From assembly GCF_018687695.1 (NCBI RefSeq), contig NZ_CP061303.1, positions 496,001-560,000 on the forward strand: a DNA stretch of 64,000 nucleotides, in the 5' to 3' direction. The notes beneath the pieces were generated by a model. That model was not told the origin of the DNA and made no database searches. It was given only the letters and a program-made list of their open reading frames with translations. Source of the DNA: Polynucleobacter sp. MG-6-Vaara-E2 (GTDB lineage Bacteria > Pseudomonadota > Gammaproteobacteria > Burkholderiales > Burkholderiaceae). Below are positions 1-10,100 of the stretch, piece after piece. Position numbers and translations under genes: made by a program. Within the stretch, counting starts at the first letter, position 1. Each line of letters starts with the position of its first letter.

Positions 1-72
<72 letters not shown>

Positions 73-84
73 TCTGAAGCTGAA

Positions 85-114
85 ATTCTACCATTTTTTG
101 GACCCTCCCGTCGA
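85..114 (-). promoter_or_regulatory. candidate sigma-70 promoter for tRNA-fMet
   Basis: On the reverse strand TCGACG (109-114) and TAGAAT (85-90) are 18 bases apart and lie just upstream of the tRNA 5' end at 72, which would leave a very short leader. The -35 match is moderate (4 of 6) and the -10 good (5 of 6). Seen by eye only. Confidence 0.45.
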
Positions 115-228
115 GGCATTTCTTTAAATAACGCATAAAAAACGGCATTTTTACTAAGAAATCGACATTTCCCTCAATGGGCATAAGGAGTAATATATTG
201 CCACGCAACAACACGCTAGGAACAATTC

Positions 229-2172
229 ATGTCGCTGAGTAATCCAGAGTTTTCTGAATCATCATTATTAAGACCGGTTGAAGTCTCTCGTGAGAGTCAC
301 CCGCATAAAAAAGGTGCTTCTGTTGCTTTAATGTTTGCGGCAATTGGTGTTGTATTCGGAGATATAGGTACTAGTCCTCTATACGCGCTTAAGGAATGTT
401 TTAGTCCAGATCATGGTATTCCCTTTTCGGCTGATGCTGTCTACGGCGTTATTTCGATGGTTTTTTGGGCCTTTGCAATCGTTGTGTCGCTTAAATACGT
501 TTTATTCGTGATGCGCGCTAACAATCATGGCGAAGGCGGCATATTGGCACTCATGGCGTTGGCATTAAGAACCGCGCCAACAGGATCTAAACGATCATTG
601 CTGATTATCATGGCCGGCGTTTTTGGTGCCTGCATGTTCTATGGTGATGCAATCATCACACCGGCTATTTCAGTGCTGTCTGCAGTTGAGGGTCTAGAGG
701 TGATATCAAGCGACTTAACTCGTTTTGTTTTGCCAATCACCGTTGCTATCTTGATCATCCTATTCGTTATCCAAAAAACGGGTACCGAAGTGGTTGGTAA
801 ATTATTTGGCCCAATTATGGTCTTGTGGTTTTTGGCGATCGCATTGATGGGCTTGTATCAGGTTGTGCAGAACCCTACTATTTTTGCCGCTGTTAATCCT
901 ATGTATGCCATTCATTTCATGGAAGAGCATGCATTGCAAGGATTTATCGTTTTGGGCGCTGTCTTTCTTGTATTAACGGGGGCGGAAGCCTTATATGCTG
1001 ATATGGGGCACTTTGGTATTAAGCCAATTCGTATGGGTTGGTTTTTTATCGTGATGCCGAGCTTGCTCTTAAATTATTTTGGGCAAGGGGCAATGTTTTT
1101 GGGCAATCCAGATACGATCAGCAATCCTTTTTTCTTGATGGTTCCTGAAGTACTTGTTCTTCCCTTGGTTATTTTGGCCACTGCTGCAACTGTTATTGCA
1201 TCTCAGGCCGTTATCTCAGGTGCATTTTCAATGACCAGTCAAGCTATCTTGCTTGGCTTTGTTCCGCGCATGAAAGTCCGCCATACTTCCGACCGTGAAA
1301 TTGGTCAAATTTATATGCCGCTGGTAAATTGGGCTTTATTGGTTTTAGTGGTTGCAGTAGTATTGGCATTTAAGAAGTCTGAAAATTTAGCCGCTGCTTA
1401 CGGTATTGCAGTTACCACAACGATGATCATCACCACTTTCTTAGCGGCGATTGTGATGCGCGTGGTATGGCGTTGGAACACGGCGCTAGTAACGTTAGTA
1501 ATCAGCTCTTTCTTGGCAGTTGATCTAGCTTTCTTGTCGGCAAACCTTTTAAAGATTTTAGAGGGCGGGTGGTTTCCTCTCTTGCTTGGGGCTATTTGCT
1601 TTGTCCTGTTAATGACTTGGTATCAAGGTCGAAAAATTTTGCGACAGCATGCTACTAATAACGGCATTGAGCTCAAAAGCTTTATTGAGGCCTTGTTGAT
1701 GCATCCTCCACATCGCGTTGAGGGAACGGCAGTTTTTTTAACTGCTCACGTAGATTATGTGCCAGTCTCTTTTTTGCATAATTTAAAACATAATCATGTT
1801 CTCCATGAAAGAGTTTTCTTTCTGAAGGTGAGCATTTGGGATGTTCCTTATGTAAAGGATTCCGAGCGCATCACCTTGCGTGATCTGGGACATGGTGTTT
1901 ACGTAGTTCGTGCGGTATATGGATTTAATGAAACTCCGGATATGGCGCAGATCATCTCATTAATTGAAAAAGCTTCAGGCCAAAAATTTGATGAGATGAA
2001 TACTTCATTCTTCTTGTCACGCGATACTGTGGTGCCAACTGATATTCCTGGAATGGCCCTTTGGCGTGAGATTTTGTTTGCGTGGATGTATCAAAATGCT
2101 GGACGTCAATCAGACTTCTTCAAGATTCCAGCAAACCGTCTGGTGGAGCTTGGCGCTAAGGTAGAGATTTGA
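229..2172 (+). CDS. kup: Kup-type low-affinity potassium transporter
   Basis: A 647-residue inner-membrane protein of the KUP/HAK/KT family, which takes up K+ probably with H+. The family signature GDIGTSPLYA is at residues 44-53. About 12 hydrophobic segments fill residues 30-480, followed by a soluble C-terminal domain of about 150 residues, as in E. coli Kup (622 aa). The hydrophilic N-terminal tail is a little longer than usual. It starts with ATG. The stop codon is shared with the next gene in a TTGA overlap, suggesting translational coupling. No K+-sensing element was recognised upstream. Confidence 0.97.
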   Translation: MSLSNPEFSESSLLRPVEVSRESHPHKKGASVALMFAAIGVVFGDIGTSPLYALKECFSPDHGIPFSADAVYGVISMVFWAFAIVVSLKYVLFVMRANNHGEGGILALMALALRTAPTGSKRSLLIIMAGVFGACMFYGDAIITPAISVLSAVEGLEVISSDLTRFVLPITVAILIILFVIQKTGTEVVGKLFGPIMVLWFLAIALMGLYQVVQNPTIFAAVNPMYAIHFMEEHALQGFIVLGAVFLVLTGAEALYADMGHFGIKPIRMGWFFIVMPSLLLNYFGQGAMFLGNPDTISNPFFLMVPEVLVLPLVILATAATVIASQAVISGAFSMTSQAILLGFVPRMKVRHTSDREIGQIYMPLVNWALLVLVVAVVLAFKKSENLAAAYGIAVTTTMIITTFLAAIVMRVVWRWNTALVTLVISSFLAVDLAFLSANLLKILEGGWFPLLLGAICFVLLMTWYQGRKILRQHATNNGIELKSFIEALLMHPPHRVEGTAVFLTAHVDYVPVSFLHNLKHNHVLHERVFFLKVSIWDVPYVKDSERITLRDLGHGVYVVRAVYGFNETPDMAQIISLIEKASGQKFDEMNTSFFLSRDTVVPTDIPGMALWREILFAWMYQNAGRQSDFFKIPANRLVELGAKVEI

Positions 2173-2678
2173 GAAGTAATATTTCACTAAGACCTAAAAT
2201 ATTCATCGGAATATTTTTACTAGTCAGTTCTTTTAGCGGAATTGTCTTGGCTACTCCTGCCGAAGAGGCGGAGTTAGCCAAGTTGGATAAGATTGAATCT
2301 GAACTTGAGCTCCAAAGAGATTGGGCTAAGTACCGCTGGGGCAAAGCCTCTTCAGATTGTTATCAAAACTATTGGGTGAACTATTGCTTGCGTAGCGCAA
2401 GAGCGGATTACCGCAAGGAGATTGATCCGATCAGCGAGCAAGAGCGTGCTTTGCATGAAGTCCAGCGCAATCTACGCAAGAGTATTAAGGATCAGGAAGA
2501 TCAAAAACGTGCCGCTGAGCGTGCTGCTCCAGAAAAGGCGGCTGAACGGGCTGATAACCAGCGTGAATTTGAGGATAAGCAAAAAGCAGCAGCAGCCAGA
2601 GCGGCTGATTTAGAGCAGCGCCGTAAGGATGCTCCTAAGCGTGCTCAAGAAAATAAAGCGGGCACTCAGCTCGACTAA
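2169..2678 (+). CDS. small secreted charged protein, function unknown
   Basis: A 169-residue protein starting at a TTG that overlaps the kup stop (TTGA). An N-terminal hydrophobic segment (residues 10-28, ending VLA) looks like a signal peptide, so a periplasmic location is inferred. The mature part begins with an acidic helix, then has two cysteines spaced C-x8-C (residues about 64-73) that could form a disulfide. The last 80 residues are a Lys/Arg/Glu/Ala-rich stretch that should form a single helix or coiled coil. I know of no function. Coupling to kup may be only positional. Confidence 0.75.
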   Translation: MRSNISLRPKIFIGIFLLVSSFSGIVLATPAEEAELAKLDKIESELELQRDWAKYRWGKASSDCYQNYWVNYCLRSARADYRKEIDPISEQERALHEVQRNLRKSIKDQEDQKRAAERAAPEKAAERADNQREFEDKQKAAAARAADLEQRRKDAPKRAQENKAGTQLD

Positions 2679-2716
2679 TTTTCTTCTCCATTTCCATTTC
2701 ATTTATTAGGCAACTC

Positions 2717-4081
2717 TTGGCTAAAGTCAAAACAGTTTATATCTGCCAGTCTTGTGGCGGTACTTCTGCAAAATGGCAGGGGCAGTGCCCATCTTGTCAG
2801 GCGTGGAACACTTTGGAAGAGGGTTTGCCAGAGACTACATCCAATTCTCGATTCCAAGGTTTAGCCCAATCACTACCAAGACAAAAGCTTTCTGCAATTA
2901 CTGCGGAAGATTTACCGCGCTTTAGTACTGGAGTTGAAGAGTTTGACCGTGTACTGGGTGGTGGCTTAGTTCCCGGCGGCGTGGTTCTATTGGGTGGCGA
3001 TCCCGGTATTGGTAAGTCCACCTTGCTACTGCAAGCTCTTGCAGAGATGAGTTCTGCTGGTATGAATGTTCTTTATAGTAGTGGCGAAGAATCTGCCGCG
3101 CAAATTGCCTTGCGCGCAAAACGGATTGCCCTAAATGCTCCGCAGCTTGAAGTCTTGGCAGAGATTCAGTTGGAAAAACTGATCTCCATCATGGATACCG
3201 TCAAGCCACAAGTATTAGTGGTCGACTCCATTCAGACTTTGTACTCAGAAGTATTAAGTTCTGCTCCAGGATCTGTTGCGCAAGTGCGAGAGTGCGCTGC
3301 TCAGCTGACTAGGGCGGCAAAGTCCAGTGGTATTTGTGTATTAATGGTAGGTCACGTAACTAAAGATGGGCACTTGGCTGGTCCACGCGTATTGGAACAT
3401 ATCGTCGATACCGTACTGTATTTTGAGGGCGACACCCACTCTTCATTCCGCTTAGTTCGTTCAATTAAAAATCGCTTTGGCGCGGTGAATGAGCTTGGGG
3501 TATTTGCGATGACCGAAAAAGGTCTGCGTGGCGTCACCAATCCATCAGCTATTTTCTTGTCGCAACATGAGCAAATGGTGCCTGGCGCTTGTGTGTTGGT
3601 AACGCAAGAGGGTAGTAGACCGCTATTAGTGGAAATTCAGGCTTTGGTTGATACAGCGCATGTGCCAAATCCACGCCGTTTAGCAGTCGGCTTAGAGCAG
3701 GCTCGACTGGCAATGCTTCTGGCGGTATTGCATCGTCACGCTGGTGTTGCTTGTTTTGACCAGGATGTTTTCTTAAATGCAGTTGGTGGCGTCAAGATTT
3801 CAGAGCCAGCGGCCGACTTAGCAGTGCTCTTGGCAATTCAGTCATCAATTCGTAATCGGGCGCTGCCTAAAGAGCTGATTGTGTTTGGTGAAGTGGGGTT
3901 GGCAGGAGAGATTCGTCCGTGCCCGCGGGGTCAAGAGCGCTTGAAGGAGGCTGCTAAGCTAGGCTTCACGGTAGCCATTATTCCAAAAGCAAATATGCCT
4001 AAGACCAAGATTCCGGGACTAAAGGTAATTCCAGTAGAGCGGATTGATCAGGCAATCGCTGCGGCAGCCGAGCTGAGTTAA
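2717..4081 (+). CDS. radA: DNA repair protein RadA (Sms)
   Basis: A 454-residue RecA-like ATPase that promotes branch migration and processing of recombination intermediates. A four-cysteine zinc finger lies at C10, C13, C24 and C27. Walker A GGDPGIGKST is at 93-102, the RadA-specific KNRFG motif at 251-255, and a Lon-protease-like C-terminal domain follows from about residue 275. Length matches E. coli RadA (460). The start is TTG at 2717, supported by the canonical N-terminus immediately before the zinc finger. It converges on prmB with a 12-base gap. Confidence 0.97.
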   Translation: MAKVKTVYICQSCGGTSAKWQGQCPSCQAWNTLEEGLPETTSNSRFQGLAQSLPRQKLSAITAEDLPRFSTGVEEFDRVLGGGLVPGGVVLLGGDPGIGKSTLLLQALAEMSSAGMNVLYSSGEESAAQIALRAKRIALNAPQLEVLAEIQLEKLISIMDTVKPQVLVVDSIQTLYSEVLSSAPGSVAQVRECAAQLTRAAKSSGICVLMVGHVTKDGHLAGPRVLEHIVDTVLYFEGDTHSSFRLVRSIKNRFGAVNELGVFAMTEKGLRGVTNPSAIFLSQHEQMVPGACVLVTQEGSRPLLVEIQALVDTAHVPNPRRLAVGLEQARLAMLLAVLHRHAGVACFDQDVFLNAVGGVKISEPAADLAVLLAIQSSIRNRALPKELIVFGEVGLAGEIRPCPRGQERLKEAAKLGFTVAIIPKANMPKTKIPGLKVIPVERIDQAIAAAAELS

Positions 4082-4093
4082 TCCGACTGTTAT

Positions 4094-4990
4094 TTAACGC
4101 AGGTCTTCTGCTTGTATTAAGAGTACTTGCTCTTCGCCTGCAGATACTTCCATCCAGATGGCTGGAATTTGTGGGAAGGCCTTTTTAAAGTTCTCATACT
4201 CATTACCAATTTCAATTAGGATCGCTCCGCGTTCCGAAAGGTAATCGGGGGCATGAGCAATGATTCTGCGAATGAGATCCATGCCGTCATCACCACCCGC
4301 AAGCGCAAGTTCTGGTTCTGCATGATATTCGGCAGGAAGCGCACTCATTGAAGTGGCATTTACATAAGGTGGATTGCAAATGATCAAATCAAAAAGATTA
4401 TCTTCATTGGGTTCTGGTAATGCATCCCATAGATCTCCATCAAAAAGCTCTACTTGAGAATTCAGACCATGACGATCAATATTGCGTGCGGCAAGGGAGA
4501 GGGCTGGCAGACTAATATCACAGGCGCTGACATGAATATCTGGGCAAGACAGGGCTAACAAGATCGCTAGTGATCCATTGCCTGTGCATAAATCAAGGAC
4601 ATTTCCATCGGCAGGTAGCCAAGATTCTAAGGATCCATCTACGATCAACTCAGCAATCCAGGAGCGAGGGATGATGCTTTGCTCGCTACAAAAAAACGGT
4701 ACACCCATCAACCAAGCTTCGCCCAATATGTAGGCCAGAGGTTTGCGAGTGGAAATTCTTTGATCTGCTATGGCGTATGCCCTCTGCTGCTGTTCAGTGG
4801 GGAGTTCTTGCTCTAGATGATCTAGCGCTTCAGTTGGGCTCAGATCGAGTTGCTTACTCACAATCCATAGCGCTTCACTTTGTGCATCAATAGCGCCATG
4901 CCCATAATGTAAATTTGCTGATTCAAGCTTTTGTGCAATCTGATTAATGCACCGATTGACTGTCATCGCTTGTGAAGGCTCAGGGTCCAT
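4094..4990 (-). CDS. prmB: ribosomal protein L3 N5-glutamine methyltransferase PrmB
   Basis: A 298-residue SAM-dependent methyltransferase. The SAM-binding loop is DLCTGNGS (133-140) and the glutamine-methylase NPPY motif is at 206-209. The segment IIPRSWIAELI (107-117) fits the PrmB form (PRSxIxEL) rather than PrmC/HemK, which usually has PRPxTE, so PrmB is preferred over the release-factor methylase. It is the last gene of a dapD-dapE-prmB run, a common Burkholderiaceae order. A second in-frame Met at residue 9 is an alternative start. Confidence 0.9.
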   Translation of the reverse strand: MDPEPSQAMTVNRCINQIAQKLESANLHYGHGAIDAQSEALWIVSKQLDLSPTEALDHLEQELPTEQQQRAYAIADQRISTRKPLAYILGEAWLMGVPFFCSEQSIIPRSWIAELIVDGSLESWLPADGNVLDLCTGNGSLAILLALSCPDIHVSACDISLPALSLAARNIDRHGLNSQVELFDGDLWDALPEPNEDNLFDLIICNPPYVNATSMSALPAEYHAEPELALAGGDDGMDLIRRIIAHAPDYLSERGAILIEIGNEYENFKKAFPQIPAIWMEVSAGEEQVLLIQAEDLR

Positions 4991-5035
4991 GATGGATAAA
5001 TTGTGATTAAGAGGAGAGAGTAAATGGGTGAGCGC

Positions 5036-6187
5036 TTAAGCAATAAGTTGCTCAAGTGTTTTGCGATAAATATTTTTGAGGGGCTCAACATCATCAACAA
5101 TGACGCACTCATCAATCTTGTGGCTGGTTGCATTCAAGGGGCCAAACTCCACCACCTCTTTGCAAATTTTGGCAATAAAGCGTCCATCGCTAGTGCCGCC
5201 AGTAGTTGAGAGTTCTGTATCTACTTTAGTTTCTTCTTTAATTGCTTTGCGGAGCGCACCAGCCAAATCGCCATCGCCAGTAATAAAGGGGCTACCACCC
5301 AATACCCAGTCAATCTCAAACTCTAAGCCAGCATTTTTGAGAATATTTTCAAGACGCTCACGCAACTGCTCGGGCTTGCTCTCGGTAGAGAAGCGGAAAT
5401 TGAAGTCAATGACTAACTCGCCAGGGATAACATTGTTCGCGCCAGTGCCAGCGTGAACATTAGAGATTTGAAAACTGGTTGGTTGGAAATATTGATTTCC
5501 TTTGTCCCACTCGGTTTCTACCAAAGCAGTAATTGCGGGTGCAGAGAGATGAATCGGGTTTTTGCCAAGATGAGGGTAGGCGATATGCGCTTGAATACCT
5601 TTGATCTTCACTTTTCCGGATAAGGAGCCGCGACGACCATTTTTAATCATGTCACCCAACTGATCAACCGAAGTGGGTTCACCAATCACACAGTAATCCA
5701 GGCGTTGCCCTTGTTTTTGCAAACGCTCACACATGATCACAGTGCCATCATTGGCTGGACCCTCTTCATCGCTGGTAATCAAGAAGGCAATGGTTCCTTG
5801 GTGATCTGGATGGGTCGTTACAAATTCTTCGGTAGCAACTACAAAGCCTGCTAAAGAAGTTTTCATATCAGCTGCGCCACGTCCGTAAAGCTTGCCATCA
5901 CGAATAGTTGGCTTGAATGGATCGCTAGTCCATTTTTCAAGGGGGCCGGTAGGTACGACATCGGTGTGACCAGCAAACATTAAAACTTTGCCTTGATCGC
6001 CAGCCTTACCTTTTTTAATCGCCCATAAGTTCGTTACTTGAAAGTTTTCTGGGCCGCTCACGACGCTTTCAGTATGAAAGCCAATGGCTTGTAAGCGCTT
6101 CGTAATTAAATCTTGGCAGCCACCATCAGCCGGTGTAACGGAATGGCAAGCAATAAGAGCTTCGGTGAGCTCGAGGGTGGCGCTCAT
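5036..6187 (-). CDS. dapE: succinyl-diaminopimelate desuccinylase DapE
   Basis: A 383-residue M20-family zinc hydrolase that releases succinate from N-succinyl-LL-diaminopimelate in lysine and peptidoglycan precursor synthesis. Metal ligands are visible at H74/D76 (GHTDVVPTG) and in YGRGAADMK, and the catalytic glutamates in TSDEEGPA. Length is typical (E. coli 375). The start lies 5 bases after the dapD stop, so the two steps of the succinylase pathway are co-transcribed. dapC is not in this window. Confidence 0.97.
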   Translation of the reverse strand: MSATLELTEALIACHSVTPADGGCQDLITKRLQAIGFHTESVVSGPENFQVTNLWAIKKGKAGDQGKVLMFAGHTDVVPTGPLEKWTSDPFKPTIRDGKLYGRGAADMKTSLAGFVVATEEFVTTHPDHQGTIAFLITSDEEGPANDGTVIMCERLQKQGQRLDYCVIGEPTSVDQLGDMIKNGRRGSLSGKVKIKGIQAHIAYPHLGKNPIHLSAPAITALVETEWDKGNQYFQPTSFQISNVHAGTGANNVIPGELVIDFNFRFSTESKPEQLRERLENILKNAGLEFEIDWVLGGSPFITGDGDLAGALRKAIKEETKVDTELSTTGGTSDGRFIAKICKEVVEFGPLNATSHKIDECVIVDDVEPLKNIYRKTLEQLIA

Positions 6188-6192
6188 AAAAT

Positions 6193-7020
6193 TTAATCGC
6201 GAAGTAATTCGTTAATGGCGGTCTTAGCTCTCGTTTGGGCATCTACCTTTTTGACAATGATGGCTGCATACAGGCTGTATTTGCCACATGAAGAAGGAAG
6301 GGAGCCAGGAACAACCACAGAGCCTGCTGGAACACGACCGTAATGCACTTCACCAGTTTCACGGTCATAAATCTTGGTGCTTTGGCCGATATAGACACCC
6401 ATTGATAGGACAGCATTTTCTTCAATGACTACGCCCTCAACAACTTCAGAGCGGGCGCCAATAAAGCAGTTGTCTTCAATAATGACTGGACCAGCTTGAA
6501 TTGGCTCTAAAACACCGCCAATACCAACGCCGCCAGAGAGGTGAACGTTTTTACCAATCTGAGCGCATGAACCCACAGTAGCCCAGGTATCAACCATAGT
6601 GCCTTCACCTACATAAGCGCCGATATTGACATAAGAGGGCATTAAAACCGCATTTTTGCCAATAAAGGACCCGCGGCGAGCAACTGCAGGGGGAACTACA
6701 CGAAATCCGCCGGCTGCAAAGTCGGCGGCGGTATAGCCTTCAAATTTGCTGGGAACCTTGTCATAGAACTGGGTGTAGCCTCCAGCGCTCATGGGAGCGT
6801 TGTCTTCCAGGCGGAAAGAGAGCAAAACGGCTTTCTTAACCCATTGATTCACTTCCCACTTACCAACAGAGCGACGCTCCGCAACACGAATGGTACCTGC
6901 ATTGAGGCCCTCTAAGACCGCATTGACGGCACTGCGGACCTCCCCGGGGGCGCTGTTTGGTGAGAGGTCTGCGCGGTTTTCCCAGGCTTGTTCGATGATG
7001 CTTTGTGGTGATTGGCTCAT
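6193..7020 (-). CDS. dapD: tetrahydrodipicolinate N-succinyltransferase DapD
   Basis: A 275-residue left-handed beta-helix acyltransferase that transfers succinyl from succinyl-CoA to tetrahydrodipicolinate. Hexapeptide-type repeats (VNIGAYVGEG, IGKNVHLSGG, IEDNCFIGAR) fill the middle, and the length equals that of E. coli DapD (274). It is the first gene of the dapD-dapE-prmB run and is divergent from smc, with a 174-base shared regulatory gap. Confidence 0.98.
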   Translation of the reverse strand: MSQSPQSIIEQAWENRADLSPNSAPGEVRSAVNAVLEGLNAGTIRVAERRSVGKWEVNQWVKKAVLLSFRLEDNAPMSAGGYTQFYDKVPSKFEGYTAADFAAGGFRVVPPAVARRGSFIGKNAVLMPSYVNIGAYVGEGTMVDTWATVGSCAQIGKNVHLSGGVGIGGVLEPIQAGPVIIEDNCFIGARSEVVEGVVIEENAVLSMGVYIGQSTKIYDRETGEVHYGRVPAGSVVVPGSLPSSCGKYSLYAAIIVKKVDAQTRAKTAINELLRD

Positions 7021-7047
7021 GCTTTTTAGTTAACTATCAGATTGTTA

Positions 7048-7083
7048 AGGGATTTTGTCCCTGAAGGTAGATTTATCATTATA
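7048..7083 (-). promoter_or_regulatory. candidate -10 and 5'UTR stem for dapD
   Basis: The reverse strand carries a perfect TATAAT at 7078-7083, 58 bases or more before the dapD ATG, with no good -35. Between it and the gene lies a small inverted repeat, AGGGA (7048-7052) and TCCCT (7058-7062). No lysine-riboswitch architecture is present in this short leader. Confidence 0.35.
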
Positions 7084-7120
7084 TCGGTGGGGCAAAAACG
7101 CGTCTGAGTAGCCCCAAGCT

Positions 7121-7129
7121 TGCTATCAT
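7121..7129 (+). promoter_or_regulatory. candidate extended -10 element for smc
   Basis: TGCTATCAT resembles an extended -10 (TGnTATAAT with one mismatch), 66 bases before the GTG start of smc. No convincing -35 was seen. Confidence 0.35.
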
Positions 7130-7194
7130 CTTCCCACCTTAGATGTAATTTTTACCCCTTTATTTGAACCTCTTTTTTCCCTGCAAAGTACGCC

Positions 7195-10100
7195 GTGCAA
7201 CTGAAATCCATCAAACTTTCCGGCTTTAAGTCTTTCGTTGACCCAACCCAATTTGAAATGCCTGGTCAATTAATTGGTGTTGTAGGCCCTAACGGTTGCG
7301 GAAAGTCGAACATTATTGACGCCGTACGCTGGGTTTTGGGTGAGTCCCGTGCCAGTGAATTACGTGGTGAATCAATGCAGGATGTTATTTTCAATGGCTC
7401 TGGTTTGCGTAAACCATCGGGTCGTGCCAGCGTTGAACTCATTTTTGATAACTCTGAGGGACGCGCTCAAGGTCAATGGAGTGCATTTACTGAATTAGGT
7501 ATTAAACGTGTTTTAACTCGTGACGGCAACTCTAGTTACTACGTCAACAATCAAGTAGTACGCCGTAAAGATATTCAAGATATCTTCTTGGGTACCGGCA
7601 TGGGTCCAAGGGGTTACGCAATTATTGGACAGGGAACCATCAATCGTATCTTAGAAGCAAAGCCAGAAGAGTTGCGCGTGTTCCTGGAGGAAGCAGCTGG
7701 CGTTTCTAAATATAAAGAGCGCCGCAAGGAAACTGCATCTCGCTTGGAAGACACAGTAGAAAACTTAACGCGTGTTGAAGATATCTTGCGTGAGCTTGAT
7801 CAACAGCTTACCCGCCTGGAAAAACAAGCCACGGTTGCTGAGCGTCATGCTGAACTCTCAACACAAATGAAGTCACAACAGCAGTTATTGTGGTTTGTCC
7901 GTCAGACTGAGGCTGGTAAAGAGCAAGAGCGCCATGCGAACGGTATTCGTGATACTCAAGTGAGTCTGGAAGAGCAGACCGCCAAGCTTCGTCATGCGGA
8001 GTCTGAGTTGGAAACGATGCGTACTCAACAGTACGAATTGCAAGACAAAGTCTCTGCGGCGCAAGGCGAGCTGTATCAAACAAATTCTGATGTCAGTCAA
8101 GTTGAATCACAGATTCATTATGTGCAAGAAGCGCGTCAGCGCTTACAACAGCAAACTCAAGATTTGCAAGCGCAGTTACAACGCTGGACTGTACAAGAAA
8201 CTGATGCTGCTCAAGCACAGCGTACCACTGAACATGAGCTGGCTTTGGCTGCTGAAAAAGAGCAAACCTTATTGACAGAGCTCAATGGTTTACAAGATCA
8301 GATGCCAAGTCATGAAGAGGCATTTCAAAATTCAGCACGCGATTTAAATAATGCCCGCGATAGTTTGGCCACTATCGAGCAACGTCTTGCTAGTTTGGGT
8401 GAGCGTATTCGTGCAATGTCAGCGCAGGCAGATGAACTTAAAGGGCGTGAAGCGCGTTTAACAGGCGAGCTTGATGGGATGCGTAGACCAGATGCTGAAG
8501 CGCTGCAAATGGCCGTTGATCGTCATGCAATGGCTCAACGTAAGGTTGAAGAATCAAAGCAGCGCGCAGGAGAAACACAGCAACGCGTACCTGCTGCCGA
8601 TGAAGCGCGAAATGCTGCTCAACAAAAGATTCAGACTGCCAATCAAGATTTGGCGCAAACCGAAGCTAAATTAACGGCCTTAACTGCTTTGCAGGCTAGT
8701 GTTCAAGCACAGGGCAAGATTGGTCCATGGCTTGAGAGTAAGGGTCTAAAGGAGAGTAAGCGTCTCTGGCAAGAGCTCAAGGTGGAAAGTGGCTGGGAAG
8801 CCGCGTTGGAATCGGTATTACGCGAACGTTTAGCGGCTGTTACCGCAAAGAGCGTGCAAGAAACCTTAGCCTTAGCTAATGATGCGCCGCCCAGTCGCTT
8901 GGCGATTTTACTCACGGAAGAAATTAGCCCTGCTCACACATCAGCTCCAGCAGATTTCACGCCACTATTAAGTCGCGTGCAAAGTGCTGGCGCTCCAAGA
9001 CTGACATCCGTATTGCAAGAATGGTTAGATAACATCTATATCGCCTCAAGTCTTGAGGATGCCTTACATCGTCGTGAGAAGTTGCCAGCTGGCGGTGCAT
9101 TTGTTACACAACAAGGGCACTTAGTCAGTCGTGTAGGCGTTCAACTGTATGCGGCAGATTCAGAACAGGCAGGCATGTTGGCGCGTGCTCAAGAGATGGA
9201 GAGTCTTGAGAAGCAATTACGTGCGCAAAAATTGATGCAAAGTGAATTGCAGGGTGAACTAGATCAATGCGTTGCCAACTATCAAGCGGCTCATCAAGCT
9301 GCCGAGCAGGCGCGCATTGCTGCAGAACAAGCAGTTCAAGAGGCGCATGGCTTTGAAGTGGAGAGAATGCAGTTAACTCAGGCTGAAGAGCAATATAGTC
9401 AGCGTGCTGCACAAATTCAGAGTGAATTAAGTGAGTTGCGTCAGCAGGGTGAGCAGTTGAACCTAACGCAAGAGCAATCTGTAACCGATTTAGCTGAGTC
9501 AGAGCAATCTAAGCAAGATCTTCAAGATGCACTTTCAGTTGCGCAAGAAAAGTTGGAACTTTCTACTCAAGAGCGTGATCGCTTGCGTGAGTCATTGCGG
9601 GTTGCTGAAATGGCTGCCCAAGAAGCTGCATTTGCAACACGTTCTTTGCAGCAGCGTATTGCGGATCTGCAGCGTGATCAAAGTACTGCGCGTACTCAGA
9701 TCATGGAGATTCAGGATAAACATGACCTCGCCACACAAGAGCTTGAGTCTTTGAGTGACGAAGAAGCACAAGACAAATTGCAGGGCTTGTTATTAGCACG
9801 CAGTGCTCGTGAAGCTGCTTTGGCTAACGCTCGCACTGAACAAGATGCTCTATTGCATCAGTTGCGTGAGGTTGATGAAGCACGTATGCAGGTTGAGCGT
9901 AGTTTACAGCCCATGCGCGACAAGGTGGTTGATTTGCAGTTACGTGAGCAAGCTGCCCGTCTAAACTTTGAGCAATTTGCAACATTGCTCTCTGATGCAG
10001 AGGCTGATTTGACCGCGTTGGAAGCAAACTTTAGTCCTGACTTAAAAGTGGGCGCTCTCCAGACCGAAGTGAATCGTTTGAATACTGAAATTCAATCACT

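Noticed and set aside
4094..4990. Release factor methylase PrmC/HemK
   Set aside because: The PRSxIAEL segment and dapE neighbourhood fit PrmB better.
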